Shown: positions 25,269-34,762, numbered from the stretch's first letter. The stretch is DNA of 64,000 nt from CAXRDE01 sp964229355 (GCA_964229355.1 CAXRDE010000012.1:62001-126000); one strand, 5' to 3'. Numbers and translations: made by a program. Notes: a model not told the origin generated them from the letters alone.

Positions 25269-25324
25269 CTTTTTGCATTTTTTGGTCATTCATACTGAAT
25301 GACTGAGCTCCGGGAGTCATACAC

Positions 25325-25900
25325 GTGCGCTACGCTCTCTATTTTGTTTGCTTGATCGCACTTACAGCCTGTCACACCTCCACCCCTTCCCCTCCGGCCT
25401 TACAACCTGGTCTTTTGCGTACAGCAACTCTGCAAACACGTCATCTAGAAACCCTACAAGCCATCGTAAAAGAGGCTTACACCCGCAATTTTTATCACTA
25501 CGATACCAATCAGGATCAAAGCTTAAGTCTTGAAGAGTACATTCCTTCTTTTCAAAAGCTGCCCGTTGCTATTCCCAACGACAAAATCGAAAAAATCTTT
25601 CAGCAAAGAGATATTAACCGGAACGGAAAACTCGAAGAGATTGAGTTTGTAGGCAGTGCTGACGAACACCGCGACATTGCACAACGCCTTCAAGTGTCAG
25701 CCCGCAAGCTATTCACCAGCATTGATCTCAACAAAGATACGCGGGTAACCCGCGATGAAGTCGCTTTTATGGGTATTGCAGAAGCTCTGACGCATTTTGA
25801 TCGTTTTGTACGCACTTCAGAAATACCGGCTTACCTGCACCCTGAAGATTTTGAGAACCTTATGGCCTATGTCATTCTCATTGCTGGCTACTCTCATTAA
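25325..25900 (+). CDS. EF-hand lipoprotein
   Basis: 191 aa from the GTG at 25325. The signal peptide ends in lipobox LTAC (Cys16). Three EF-hand-like calcium loops follow, each of 12 residues: DTNQDQSLSLEE, DINRNGKLEEIE and DLNKDTRVTRDE. The loops have Asp/Asn at 1, 3 and 5 and Glu at 12, so calcium binding is likely in the first two; the third has a Thr-Arg substitution but keeps the Glu. It could be a surface calcium sensor or buffer. Its last 23 bases overlap the convergent kinase-like gene. Confidence 0.8.
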   Translation: MRYALYFVCLIALTACHTSTPSPPALQPGLLRTATLQTRHLETLQAIVKEAYTRNFYHYDTNQDQSLSLEEYIPSFQKLPVAIPNDKIEKIFQQRDINRNGKLEEIEFVGSADEHRDIAQRLQVSARKLFTSIDLNKDTRVTRDEVAFMGIAEALTHFDRFVRTSEIPAYLHPEDFENLMAYVILIAGYSH

Positions 25901-26843
25901 GACCACAGAAAAAATGTTTCAACGCCTTTACATCCTGAATATCTGGGGGGCAAAGGTGTTCGAGATACCAGGGAATATTCACAAAACGATGTAATAGCAA
26001 GGCAGCAAAGAGCTGGTCTTCGGTTTGACGGTTTAGAGGCAAGCCATACTGCTGCAAAAAGTGCCGGCGCAGAGCAGGTTTACCGCGCGTGTAAAACACC
26101 AGCGGTGCGCCAAACTCATAGAGAAAGTGGCCTTGCATCAGATCCCCAAAGTCAATCAGGCCCGTAATTTGCCAGTGCCCGTTGTGTTCCTGCACCAAAA
26201 AATGGTCTTCAGTGAGATCGCTGTGCAAAAGCACCGGGCGCGTCTCCAAAAGGCTGGGAGCATGGGTCCGTAATTCATGCACCAAAGGGCGTAACCAGGC
26301 ATCGCTCAGGCCTTTTGCTTGCTGCTGAGCCGCAAAATGCTGCATCTGCTGCTGCACAAAGTCAGACCAGGCAGGCTCCAGGGCAGAATCATGAGGAACC
26401 GTTAAACCGTGCAAGGCCTGCATAATGTCTGCGGCCTGGGTCAGTAAAGCCCGCTGTTGTGGCACAGCCAAATCCGCCCACACTTCTCCGAGACTTATGC
26501 CAGGCAGTTCTTCAAGAATTAAATAGTCCCATCCCTGATACTGTCCTTCGCCATAGAGCATGGGCACGGGAATCTCCAAAGCAGCACAGCGAGACAAGCC
26601 CAAACGTTCCCGTTCGCTTTCTTCTGGCCAAAAAGGAGCAAATAACTTAAGAATACGCCCCGCACAGCGATATACGATCGCAGATCCTGTCGGGCAGCGC
26701 TGCAGTTGCTCTGTAGGCAATCCATGAGACTGAGCAATCTCTGCAACGGCAGGCCACCAGACATCATTCTGCAGAAACAGACGAGAATAGGTGCTTATAT
26801 CAGGAACATGAGGTAAATGCGCCACCGTGATACTCCATTTCAA
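25878..26843 (-). CDS. APH-fold phosphotransferase (aminoglycoside phosphotransferase family)
   Basis: 321 aa. An APH/choline-kinase-like fold: N-lobe residues ~50-70 (a Lys-bearing strand, YRCAGRILKLFAPF) and a C-lobe catalytic loop LLHSDLTEDHFLVQ with Asp in HxD, then ITGLIDFGDLMQGHFLYEFG, the metal-binding DFG-like motif. The family phosphorylates small hydroxyl-containing molecules (antibiotics, choline, homoserine, sugars). There is no resistance-gene signature and the substrate cannot be guessed. It is soluble and cytoplasmic. The start is supported by length only. Confidence 0.78.
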   Translation of the reverse strand: MKWSITVAHLPHVPDISTYSRLFLQNDVWWPAVAEIAQSHGLPTEQLQRCPTGSAIVYRCAGRILKLFAPFWPEESERERLGLSRCAALEIPVPMLYGEGQYQGWDYLILEELPGISLGEVWADLAVPQQRALLTQAADIMQALHGLTVPHDSALEPAWSDFVQQQMQHFAAQQQAKGLSDAWLRPLVHELRTHAPSLLETRPVLLHSDLTEDHFLVQEHNGHWQITGLIDFGDLMQGHFLYEFGAPLVFYTRGKPALRRHFLQQYGLPLNRQTEDQLFAALLLHRFVNIPWYLEHLCPPDIQDVKALKHFFCGLNESSQQ

Positions 26844-26987
26844 ACAGGATCAGTATCCGCCATTGCCTTACACCGTGCAACACGTACCCACGACTTTTGC
26901 GCGGCTATTTACAAGGCCTTGCACATCCCTTACACTGAAAAAACGTAAAAAAGCCCTGGATAAACCAGAAAAAAAGGGGAAGAGCCA

Positions 26988-28739
26988 ATGTACGATCTCA
27001 AAATTATCGGGGGAACCCTGATTGATGGCACCGGACAGCCCCGTTATCGGGCGAATATTGGCGTTCAAGACGGCAAAATCGTCGCCATTGGTGAAGTGCC
27101 TGGCGAGGCCCGACAAACCCTTGAAGCCCACGGCAAAATCGTCACGCCTGGCTTTGTGGACATTCACACACATTACGACGGTCAGGCCACCTGGGATCGG
27201 GACTTTGCCCCTTCCTCACTGCACGGGGTGACCACCGTGGTGCTGGGCTCCTGTGGGGTGGGTTTTGCCCCCTGTCGCCCTGAGGATCACGAACGTTTGA
27301 TCGCCCTGATGGAAGGGGTCGAGGATATTCCAGGCTCCGCACTGGCAGAAGGCTTGCGCTGGAACTGGGAGAGTTTTCCTGAGTATATGGACGCCCTGGA
27401 CGACCTGCCCCACAGCATCGATTTTTGCGTGCAAATGACCCATGATCCCCTGCGGGTCTACGTGATGGGCGAACGGGCCACCCACGATCAGGCCGCCACC
27501 CCGGAAGATATTGCCCAGATGCGTGAATTGCTCAAAGAGGGATTGGCCGCAGGCGCGGTGGGTTTTTCCACGGGCCGCAGCGACAACCACCGTTCCGCCA
27601 CAGGCGCTCATACCCCCGCCGCCCAGGCCCAGGCTGCTGAACTGACAGGGCTGGCAGAAGCCTTTCGTGACTTTGATCATGGCGTCATTCAGGCCGTAAG
27701 CGACTTTGACATGCCCGAAGGCGATCAGGAATTTTCGCGGGAATTTGAACTGATTGAGCGCATGGCCGAAGCCTCAGGCAAGCCCCTGTCGGTGTCGCTG
27801 ATGCAGCGGGACCAGTCGCCTCAGCAATGGCGCTGGATTATGGAGCGGGCCGAAGCCGCTCACGCCAAAGGCCTGCCCTTTCGCCTACAGGTAGGTGCCC
27901 GAGCCATTGGCGTTTTGTTGGGCTTAGAGACCACTTTTCACCCGTTTATGGGCTTTCCTACCTACAAGGCCATCAGCCATTTGCCTCTGGCAGAGCGCGT
28001 GGCGATATTGAAACAGCCAGAGACCAAAGCCCAGATGCTGCGCGAAAAAAGTGAGCCCGTGGCCGGTGACGGCAGCGCCATTCCTCCGTTGGCAGATCTC
28101 TTGCTGGCGCAAATCGATCAAATCGGCATGCGCATGTTTACCCTCGGTGAAACCCCGGATTATGAGCCGCGCTTTCAAGACAGCATTGGCGCCAGGGCCA
28201 AAATGCGCGGTGAAAGTGTATTGAGTGGCCTCTACGATGCCCTGCTCGCATCAGAAGGCAACGCCCTGATTTACTTTCCGCTGTACAACTACATCGACGG
28301 CAACCTCGACAATCTCTACACCATGCTCAAACACCCGCTGGCCCTGCCCGGCCTCAGCGATGGCGGCGCGCACGTGGGCACCATTTGCGATGCGAGTTTT
28401 CCCACTTTTATGCTCAGTCACTGGGCCCGCGATCGCCAGGGCGAAAAATTCAGTTTAGAACACGTGGTGAAAATGCAGACCCACGACACCGCCCGCTACA
28501 TTGGCCTCGAAGACCGGGGCACCCTGGAAGTAGGTCAGCGGGCCGATCTCAACATCATTGATTTTGAGGCCCTGCAATTGCAGCCCCCCCATTTGGTGGC
28601 CGACTTACCTGCCGGTGGCAAACGTCTGTTACAGGGGGCAACAGGTTATGTGGCCACCCTGGTCAACGGCGAGGTCATTGCCGAAAATGGGGCCTTAACG
28701 GGGCGCTACCCTGGCCGTTTGGTGCGTGTCGGCACCTAA
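26988..28739 (+). CDS. N-acyl-D-amino-acid deacylase (amidohydrolase family)
   Basis: 583 aa, an AAGGGGAAGAGCC site before the ATG. The metal-dependent amidohydrolase family with a TIM barrel: N-terminal strand IIGGTLIDGTGQPRYRANIGVQDGKI, then VTPGFVDIHTHYDGQATWD (the HxH metal ligands), and C-terminal DGGAHVGTICDASFPT with the Asp/His ligands. Sequence hallmarks match D-aminoacylase/N-acyl-D-glutamate deacylase, which free D-amino acids from acylated forms. The symporter starts 1 base after its stop, so a scavenging pair (uptake plus deacylation) is plausible but inferred. Confidence 0.85.
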   Translation: MYDLKIIGGTLIDGTGQPRYRANIGVQDGKIVAIGEVPGEARQTLEAHGKIVTPGFVDIHTHYDGQATWDRDFAPSSLHGVTTVVLGSCGVGFAPCRPEDHERLIALMEGVEDIPGSALAEGLRWNWESFPEYMDALDDLPHSIDFCVQMTHDPLRVYVMGERATHDQAATPEDIAQMRELLKEGLAAGAVGFSTGRSDNHRSATGAHTPAAQAQAAELTGLAEAFRDFDHGVIQAVSDFDMPEGDQEFSREFELIERMAEASGKPLSVSLMQRDQSPQQWRWIMERAEAAHAKGLPFRLQVGARAIGVLLGLETTFHPFMGFPTYKAISHLPLAERVAILKQPETKAQMLREKSEPVAGDGSAIPPLADLLLAQIDQIGMRMFTLGETPDYEPRFQDSIGARAKMRGESVLSGLYDALLASEGNALIYFPLYNYIDGNLDNLYTMLKHPLALPGLSDGGAHVGTICDASFPTFMLSHWARDRQGEKFSLEHVVKMQTHDTARYIGLEDRGTLEVGQRADLNIIDFEALQLQPPHLVADLPAGGKRLLQGATGYVATLVNGEVIAENGALTGRYPGRLVRVGT

Positions 28740-29657
28740 GTGGATATTGATAGCGTCCGCCTAAACTTTAGCCCTGAAAGCCTGCAGGCCCTGAACTGGG
28801 TCATCGCCATTATTATGTTTGGCGTGGCCTTAGATATTCACTGGCGGGATTTTAAAGCGGTGTTTCGGCAACCCAAAGCCCCGCTGATCGGCTTGCTCTG
28901 TCAGTTTGTGCTCTTGCCCGCCGTGGCCTGTGGCTTAACCCTGCTTTTGCAGGGGGTCTTTCCCATTGCGCCGGGTATTGCCCTGGGCGTGATTTTGGTG
29001 GCCGCCTGTCCCGGTGGCAATTTCTCAAATTTTCTAACCCATTTTTCGAAGGGCAACACGGCCCTTTCGGTGACCATGTCTTCGATTTCCACCTTTGCCT
29101 CGATTGTCATGACCCCCTTCAACATTGCCCTGTGGGGTCAACTCAATCCCTACACCGCCCCCTTGCTCAAGCAAATTGCCATTGATCCCTGGGAAGTATT
29201 CAGCACCGTCTTTTGCATTTTGCTGCTGCCCCTGGCCAGCGGCATGGCCTTTCAGCAGCTCTGGCCAGTTCTGAGCGAAAAGCTTAAAAAGCCCATGCAA
29301 AACCTGTCCATTGTTTTTTTGGCGGTGGTGATTGCCCTGGCCCTCAAAAACAATTTTGGCTATTTTCTGCAGTACATCGGCCTGGCCGCCAGCATTGTCT
29401 TTGTGGTGAATGCGGTGGCCCTGGCCCTGGGCTATGGCATGTCTCGGCTCAGCCGTCTCAGCCAGGCCGACGCCCAGGCCGTATCCTTTGAAGTGGGCAT
29501 TCAGAATGCAGGCTTTGGCCTGATTCTGATCTTTAACTTCTTTGGGGGCCTGGGCGGTATGGCGCTGATTACCGCCTGGTGGGGCGTCTGGCACCTGATT
29601 TCAGGCTTTGCGCTGGCCCTGTGGTGGCGGCGTCAGGCGATTAGCGCTCCAAAATAA
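28740..29657 (+). CDS. Bile-acid:sodium symporter family (BASS/SBF) transporter
   Basis: 305 aa, GTG start directly after the deacylase TAA, so the two are one operon. About ten hydrophobic helices are visible, with the family-typical pieces FGVALDIHWRDF, AACPGGNFSNFLTHFSKGNTALS (the second cross-over segment with conserved polar residues) and FEVGIQNAGFGLILI. It should co-transport an organic anion with Na+. Bacterial members carry pantoate, bile acids or other carboxylates. The partner deacylase suggests an N-acylated amino acid or related acid, which is a guess. Confidence 0.85.
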   Translation: MDIDSVRLNFSPESLQALNWVIAIIMFGVALDIHWRDFKAVFRQPKAPLIGLLCQFVLLPAVACGLTLLLQGVFPIAPGIALGVILVAACPGGNFSNFLTHFSKGNTALSVTMSSISTFASIVMTPFNIALWGQLNPYTAPLLKQIAIDPWEVFSTVFCILLLPLASGMAFQQLWPVLSEKLKKPMQNLSIVFLAVVIALALKNNFGYFLQYIGLAASIVFVVNAVALALGYGMSRLSRLSQADAQAVSFEVGIQNAGFGLILIFNFFGGLGGMALITAWWGVWHLISGFALALWWRRQAISAPK

Positions 29658-30882
29658 CGTTATCCAGGCCGCCGGTATCTGGCCCTTCAATATATTCTCC
29701 ACGGATCCACAGGCGTGTTAAATCCGCCAGAACCGCCTGAATATCCGCATTGCTGGCGGCTTCACCAGAAACACCACCCAGCTTCCAGCCCGCCGAAGCC
29801 TCAAGCTTGACGCTGTAAGCACTCCATTCTGTCCCTGGATGCTCCGGCAGCTTCAAAGCGAGGGTTTGTCCAGCCCCTGCTAAAATCACATCATCGCTCT
29901 CAAACTGAGCATTAAGGCCCGATTGTTTTAACTCAAAGGAAAGGGTTTTACCAAAGGAGCTGGCTTTATTGCCCAGATAGCGCTCGGGTGCATCCCAATA
30001 CCAGACACCCCCCGTGACATCATCAGTAGCGGTCAAATGCCCGCCGGGGTTACCGCCCGCTGCCTCATACACAGGCTCTGCAGAGCCATCCTGCGCATCA
30101 CCGCTCACGCGCCAGTCTTCGCTGTCTGTGGTAAAGCGGCTAATCACCGCGGCACTGGCACAGGCGTTATCATGCCCAAGGCGCACATTATCCAGAGAGC
30201 CCGTATCCGCCCCCTCAATGAACTCGCCGCGAATCCAAAGCCGTGTCACGTCACCCAGAGCCGCTTGAATCTCGGCGGCAGTGGCATCCGCACCATTCCG
30301 GCTGCCCACTTTCCAGCCCATGCCTTCACTTAAGTTTAAGCGATACGCCGTCCACTCCAGTTCAGGGTGCGCGGGCAAAGTGTACACCAGGGTAATGTCT
30401 TTGCCTTCCACAATCACATCATCGCTCTCAAACTGGGCGTTAAGGCCCGATTGGCGCAGCTCAAAGCTCAAGACCTGACCATAGGCTGCTGACTGATTGC
30501 CCAGATAAGCGGCGGGCGCACTCCAGTACCATACTCCGCCGGTCACATCATCATCCGCTGATACATAGCCGCCCGGATTCCCCTCTGTTTCATGGTACTC
30601 GGGTTCGACATTGCCATCCTGGGCATCTCCTACAATGGTCCACCCCTCACTATCGCGGGTAAAGCGGCTATCCGGCGAGGTGTCTTGACAGGTTTCTGAT
30701 CCCGGAGATTCAGAGGGCATGGGGGATGGAGAATCACCGGGTGCAGCACTGGGACTGGAGCTGGGGTTCGTGCTGGGATTGGTACTTGGTAAGGGCTGAG
30801 AAACAGGTGGTGTAACCGGATTACAGGCCGTTAGACTCAAACCTATCGCCAGATACAAGGGAAGCAAACGTTTATGCTGCAT
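29641..30882 (-). CDS. Lipoprotein with two laminin-B-type domains
   Basis: 413 aa. Lipobox LTAC (Cys20) is followed by a Pro/Ser/Asn low-complexity linker of about 45 residues. Two homologous domains follow, about 72-235 and 245-413. Each begins SRFTxDSExW-x-V/I-x-GDAQDGxxEPxY, with GGVWYWxAPxxYLGNxxxxxG, then QSGLNAQFESDDVI and a LWIRGE(F/Y)IEGxDTGxLDNV ending. This is a duplicated laminin IV/B-like beta-jelly-roll found in extracellular proteins, probably for adhesion or glycan binding. The two repeats are about 60% identical by eye. Its last 17 bases overlap the symporter end. Confidence 0.82.
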   Translation of the reverse strand: MQHKRLLPLYLAIGLSLTACNPVTPPVSQPLPSTNPSTNPSSSPSAAPGDSPSPMPSESPGSETCQDTSPDSRFTRDSEGWTIVGDAQDGNVEPEYHETEGNPGGYVSADDDVTGGVWYWSAPAAYLGNQSAAYGQVLSFELRQSGLNAQFESDDVIVEGKDITLVYTLPAHPELEWTAYRLNLSEGMGWKVGSRNGADATAAEIQAALGDVTRLWIRGEFIEGADTGSLDNVRLGHDNACASAAVISRFTTDSEDWRVSGDAQDGSAEPVYEAAGGNPGGHLTATDDVTGGVWYWDAPERYLGNKASSFGKTLSFELKQSGLNAQFESDDVILAGAGQTLALKLPEHPGTEWSAYSVKLEASAGWKLGGVSGEAASNADIQAVLADLTRLWIRGEYIEGPDTGGLDNVILER

Positions 30883-30971
30883 ATAAAAACCTCTTCGTGT
30901 AATAAATATAATTTCTTATTCCATTGTGCACGGGTTTTCAAAGAGAAACAATCCCCGTGCGCAAAAGACGC

Positions 30972-33900
30972 TTACTCTGCAGCAGCCAGAAGATGTAACA
31001 GATCGGCTTGTGAGATGCGCAATTCTTCAGCGCCGCCCTCTGCTTCAATGCTATCTGCCAGGCGCTGTTTTTTAGCCTGCAGGTGCACAATTTTGTCTTC
31101 GATGGTATCTTCCGCAATCAATTTATACACAAAGACCTTTTTGTCTTGCCCCAGACGCCAGCTGCGATCGGTGGCCTGTTTTTCGACGGCTGGATTCCAC
31201 CAGGGGTCATAGTGAATCACTGTATCGGCAGCAGTGAGGTTAATCCCCACGCCACCCGCTTTGAGCGAGATTAAAAAGACGGGCATTGTGCCCCTTTGAA
31301 AACGCTCAATCACGGCGTCCCGGTGTCGGGTGCTGCCCGTCAACATCTCATAATCAATCTGAAGAAGCGTCAGCTCTGTGGCAATTAAATCAAGCATGCT
31401 CACAAACTGAGAAAAAATCAGCATGCGGCGTCCTTCTTGCGCCAGGGTTTGTACCAGTTCAATCAGGTAAGCCAATTTCGCCGAGGGCACTTTTTGCGCC
31501 GCTTTGGCCGACAACAAGGCGGGGGCACAACACACCTGACGGAGTTTCAACAGGGCCTCAAGAATAAAGAACTGGCTTTTTTTGAGGCCTCGGGTTTCAA
31601 TTTCTGCCTGCACCTCCTGGTGCATCGAGGCGCGCAAGGTCTCATAAAAATCCCGCTGTTTCTTTTCTAAAGCAATATGCTGAAGTATCTCTGTTTTCGA
31701 AGGCAGGTCTTGCTCGACCTGGGTTTTGTGACGGCGCAATAAAAACGGTTTTAAGCGCTGGCGTAACGCCTGCTGACGCAAGGTGTTTTGCTCTTTTTCA
31801 ATGGGGTCTTGAAAACGTTCTTTAAACTGTTTGGCATTGCCCAAAAATCCCGGCATTAAAAAATGAAAGAGCGACCATAACTCTCCCAGGTGGTTTTCCA
31901 TGGGTGTGCCCGTTAAGCACAAACGGTAATGGGCCGGCTGCTGATAAGCAATTTGCGCCCCCTTGGAGCGCGGGTTTTTAATGTTTTGCGCTTCATCCAG
32001 AATCAGCCAGGTATAGATTTTTTGGCGATGCAGCTCGCCGTCGCGGCGCCACAAGGCATAAGACGTAATCACCACGTCATATGCGCTTAAAGCAGCAAAG
32101 TCTCTATCGGCCCCCGAAAAGCAATGCACCTTGAGCTCAGGGCAAAACTTTTCAGCCTCGTTTTGCCAGTTTTTCACCACCGACGTGGGAGCGACAATCA
32201 GTGCCTGCTTGAGGCGCCCCGCTTGCTTTTCGACGAGCAAGTGGCTTAAGGTTTGTAAGGTTTTACCTAAGCCCATATCATCGGCCAAAACCCCATGAAA
32301 ACCAAATTGCCGCAAAAATTGTAACCAGTTAAGCCCCACCTGCTGGTAGCTGCGCAAAGTGGCCTGCAATCCGTTGGGCGGTTGCACATGCACCACTTCT
32401 TCGAAATGCCTGAGCTGATGCATGAGGGTCTTCAATTCCTCAGCCCCCAGCCACTTCAGGTCTTCAATCCCCAGCAAGGCATCTAAACTCAGGGCATCAA
32501 AAAAGCCCAACTGCAGCGGGCGGTCTCCGCCCAGGCTTTCTTGATCGTAAATCGACAAAAGGGTGCTTAAAATCAGGGCCACACGCTGGCTGTCTAAGGC
32601 CAGCCAATGGCCAGGTGCATCGGGCAATTGCAACAAGACCTCCTGACGGGCGGCCAGGGCCACTTGCCAGTCTTCTTGCGTATAACGCTGCAGAAGTTGA
32701 ATTAAAAATGGCCGCAGGTCATAATGCTGTCCCGAGACCTCAATCCCCAAATCCAGCGCAAACCAATCAGAACCCACATCTTGACCTGTTTGTTGGACTT
32801 CAGCCTGCCAGTGCTCAGGCGTCACCACCTGAAAATCAAAAGCCTCTTGATCCAGATCCCACGGGTGATTTGAGCGCAAAAACTGGAGCCAGCGCTCGGC
32901 CTGTTCATGTTCGCTCAGTCCTTCAAGCCCCCATAAGCCATCGGTATTGGGCTGTAAACCCGCTTCTTGCAAAGCCTGAAGCGCTTGCTGTTCTTGCAAG
33001 GCGTCGCGATGTACCCGGTACACCAAGCCCTCCTGGACCACCACCGGCTCTGCTTCTTCACCCGCTTCCACCCGCACACCGTTATAGTTAAAGCGCACCT
33101 TGCCTCGGTGCTCACCCGAGTCAAGGGTTTCTAAGATCAATTCAGGGGTGGGTGAAACCTGCGCAATCTCTTGAACGTGCGCAGTATTTAAAGTCTCTGG
33201 CAAAGCAATCTCTGGACACATTTTTTGAAGATAGGGCGTGGCTTTTAAAAGCTGTTCAATGCCCAGGGGAGGGACTTGCTCAAGAAACTGTTTTTGGGGC
33301 GATAACAAGGTGTCTCGTACACGACCCATACGCCCTTGCTGCACATCAAGGTAAACAGACACCCCTTCATGCAAAGCCATCACCTGGCCCTGGCCTTCAG
33401 ATAAACGCCACAACAAGCGGTAGGTTTTTTGGGGCGTTTCTTCCCAGTAAGGCATATGGGAGCGCTCCTCGCCCAGTTGCAATAAGGACGCCAAATCCTC
33501 ATAATAACAGCGGCCTGTGTGAAGCAGGTTTTGCAACACAAACCAGGCCGCAGGCCCTTTGCAATAAAAATGACGCAAATCTGACCATTTTTCGTGCTCT
33601 AAAAAGGGCAATAACTCCTGAGCGGTGGTCAAAACAGAGCGGTCTAGCGGACTCACTTCGCGCTGCGGGTAAGCCAATTCCGAAATTCGAAAGGCATAGG
33701 GCTTATTCCCGTAGTCTCCGTTTTTTAAAATGCGGTATTGCACCAATGAGAGCGCTAAAGCGCCCCGTTCGGTAAAGAGTTCAAAGAAGAGCTGCGGTTT
33801 ACACGCTTGCACAGGTGGCGCGTCAGCATCAAAGGGGATTTTTGCAAAATGCTGAAGGCGTTTAAACCAGTCTTCAGCGCTGGCCGAGGGCGTTGAAGCA

Positions 33901-34196
33901 CCTTGTGCCAACCAAAACAAAGCCAGCGCCACGCTGTGTTTGCAATCAAAACGCACCGGGCAATTGCAATTGCCCGTAAAAGGGTTGGCCCAGGGTTGTT
34001 TCGACAGGGTGGCATAGGTCAAGTATTGCTGCCCTCTGGAGTTATACACCCTGGCCCGAAGATGAACAAAGTCATCACCTTGTGCCTCAACCTCAACCTG
34101 GTGCACACGTTGAGATTTAAAATACCCTTGCCCCCGCGAAAAAGTACCTGCGTCGACGGCCTCTCGCAATTGTCTTTCGGTAATATAGCGGCTCAT
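30972..34196 (-). CDS. SWIM-domain SNF2-family DNA translocase
   Basis: 1074 aa. N-terminal SWIM zinc finger: Cys77, Cys79, Cys85 and His87 (CxCx5CxH) in NCNCPVRFDCKHSVAL. The middle is the SNF2-associated region. The C-terminal half is a complete helicase-like engine: DDMGLGKTLQTLS (Walker A), LDEAQNIKN (DExx), LTGTPMENHLGELWSL, GSTRH, GGVGINLTAAD and ATDRSWRLGQ (motif VI). It is probably a nucleosome-independent DNA translocase acting in DNA repair or transcription stress, like bacterial RapA/HepA-type relatives. Complete and apparently active. Confidence 0.88.
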   Translation of the reverse strand: MSRYITERQLREAVDAGTFSRGQGYFKSQRVHQVEVEAQGDDFVHLRARVYNSRGQQYLTYATLSKQPWANPFTGNCNCPVRFDCKHSVALALFWLAQGASTPSASAEDWFKRLQHFAKIPFDADAPPVQACKPQLFFELFTERGALALSLVQYRILKNGDYGNKPYAFRISELAYPQREVSPLDRSVLTTAQELLPFLEHEKWSDLRHFYCKGPAAWFVLQNLLHTGRCYYEDLASLLQLGEERSHMPYWEETPQKTYRLLWRLSEGQGQVMALHEGVSVYLDVQQGRMGRVRDTLLSPQKQFLEQVPPLGIEQLLKATPYLQKMCPEIALPETLNTAHVQEIAQVSPTPELILETLDSGEHRGKVRFNYNGVRVEAGEEAEPVVVQEGLVYRVHRDALQEQQALQALQEAGLQPNTDGLWGLEGLSEHEQAERWLQFLRSNHPWDLDQEAFDFQVVTPEHWQAEVQQTGQDVGSDWFALDLGIEVSGQHYDLRPFLIQLLQRYTQEDWQVALAARQEVLLQLPDAPGHWLALDSQRVALILSTLLSIYDQESLGGDRPLQLGFFDALSLDALLGIEDLKWLGAEELKTLMHQLRHFEEVVHVQPPNGLQATLRSYQQVGLNWLQFLRQFGFHGVLADDMGLGKTLQTLSHLLVEKQAGRLKQALIVAPTSVVKNWQNEAEKFCPELKVHCFSGADRDFAALSAYDVVITSYALWRRDGELHRQKIYTWLILDEAQNIKNPRSKGAQIAYQQPAHYRLCLTGTPMENHLGELWSLFHFLMPGFLGNAKQFKERFQDPIEKEQNTLRQQALRQRLKPFLLRRHKTQVEQDLPSKTEILQHIALEKKQRDFYETLRASMHQEVQAEIETRGLKKSQFFILEALLKLRQVCCAPALLSAKAAQKVPSAKLAYLIELVQTLAQEGRRMLIFSQFVSMLDLIATELTLLQIDYEMLTGSTRHRDAVIERFQRGTMPVFLISLKAGGVGINLTAADTVIHYDPWWNPAVEKQATDRSWRLGQDKKVFVYKLIAEDTIEDKIVHLQAKKQRLADSIEAEGGAEELRISQADLLHLLAAAE

Positions 34197-34309
34197 ACAG
34201 CTCCTATCAAAAAAACATTAACTGATAATCTAAAATTCGTTTATTTTGGCACAAGCCGTTATCAATTTAAAGGAAGACTAGAAATCTATTATCCAGCCTT
34301 CCTTTTGTA

Positions 34310-34477
34310 TTAGCCTCTCTTAACCTCCTTTACCCAAATCGCCCAGGGCTTTCCGTCAGGACGACGAATTTTTTTGCCCTTGCGTGTAGTAATGACCATG
34401 GTAAAGATAAGAACCTGTCCCTCACGTTGATTAACTTCTGTAGGGTTAACCTTCTTGTGATTGTTTTTTTTAGACAT
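34310..34477 (-). CDS. Small basic protein (55 aa), unrecognised
   Basis: An ATG at 34477-34475 preceded by ATAGGAGATTTTG, an excellent ribosome-binding site, and a TAA stop at 34310. The protein starts MSKKNNHKKVNPTEVNQ, has a hydrophobic-aromatic centre (VLIFTMVITTRKGKK) and ends PWAIWVKEVKRG. It is lysine- and arginine-rich, with no membrane segment or signal peptide. It is the last ORF of the AT-rich island, directly downstream of the four-way-junction sequence. I do not recognise a family. The good ribosome-binding site is the main reason to believe it is real. Confidence 0.5.
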   Translation of the reverse strand: MSKKNNHKKVNPTEVNQREGQVLIFTMVITTRKGKKIRRPDGKPWAIWVKEVKRG

Positions 34478-34510
34478 CAAAATCTCCTATAAGTTTAATT
34501 TTTAAAAATA

Positions 34511-34600
34511 AGAGGCTTTGACGACCATTCACTTTCAGTGATAGGATTAGAATCTGGAATGCCTATCCAATGAATTATTGGGTGGCCGTCAAACCCCTCT
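34511..34600 (-). ncRNA. Candidate structured RNA/DNA element: compact four-way junction
   Basis: Read on the minus strand, the 90 bases fold by hand into a closing stem plus three hairpins. The closing stem pairs the first 18 bases with the last 17: 5 pairs, a 2x1 internal loop and 11 pairs with one G-U. Inside, with almost no spare bases, sit CCAAT-AATTC-ATTGG (5 pairs), ATAGG-16 nt-CCTAT (5 pairs) and CACT-GAA-AGTG (4 pairs). It lies between two tiny ORFs, with an A/T linker to the next ribosome-binding site. It could be an untranslated RNA regulator or a DNA-level element. The pairing is seen, the role is not known. Confidence 0.55.
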
Positions 34601-34617
34601 AAGGGTGTGTTTGATTA

Positions 34618-34731
34618 CTATCTCAGGGCGTTGGCGCGTCCTGGGACAGTGATCTCATATCGCAAATTAAAATCACTCACGATAATTTTGACCGTGTGAT
34701 AAATGGCGTTTATCACCCCCTTTCGAATCAT
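34618..34731 (-). CDS. Tiny ORF (37 aa) before the structured element
   Basis: An ATG at 34731-34729 with AAGGA 9 bases upstream (TAAGGAACATTATT) and a TAG at 34618-34620. The product, MIRKGVINAIYHTVKIIVSD then FNLRYEITVPGRANALR, is basic with one hydrophobic patch. It begins 31 bases after the 216-aa gene stops. It could be a real micropeptide, or a translated leader for the downstream structure. Not recognised. Confidence 0.4.
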   Translation of the reverse strand: MIRKGVINAIYHTVKIIVSDFNLRYEITVPGRANALR

Positions 34732-34762
34732 AATAATGTTCCTTACTAAATAAAACTGCAAG

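Noticed and set aside
25878..26843. Calling the APH-fold gene an aminoglycoside-resistance gene
   Set aside because: Only the general fold is visible; the substrate cannot be inferred from sequence.
30928..30963. GCACGGG/CCCGTGC hairpin after the SNF2 gene as a terminator
   Set aside because: A stem is possible, but neither strand has a T-run after it, and its position is not strongly related to either gene.
34511..34600. The four-way junction as a tRNA or integron attC site
   Set aside because: No T-loop TTCGA or anticodon arm for a tRNA, and the arms lack the GTTRRRY/RYYYAAC core of attC.
34511..34600. The same segment as a simple MITE
   Set aside because: The ends are inverted repeats, but I see no matching target-site duplication and no second copy in this window.
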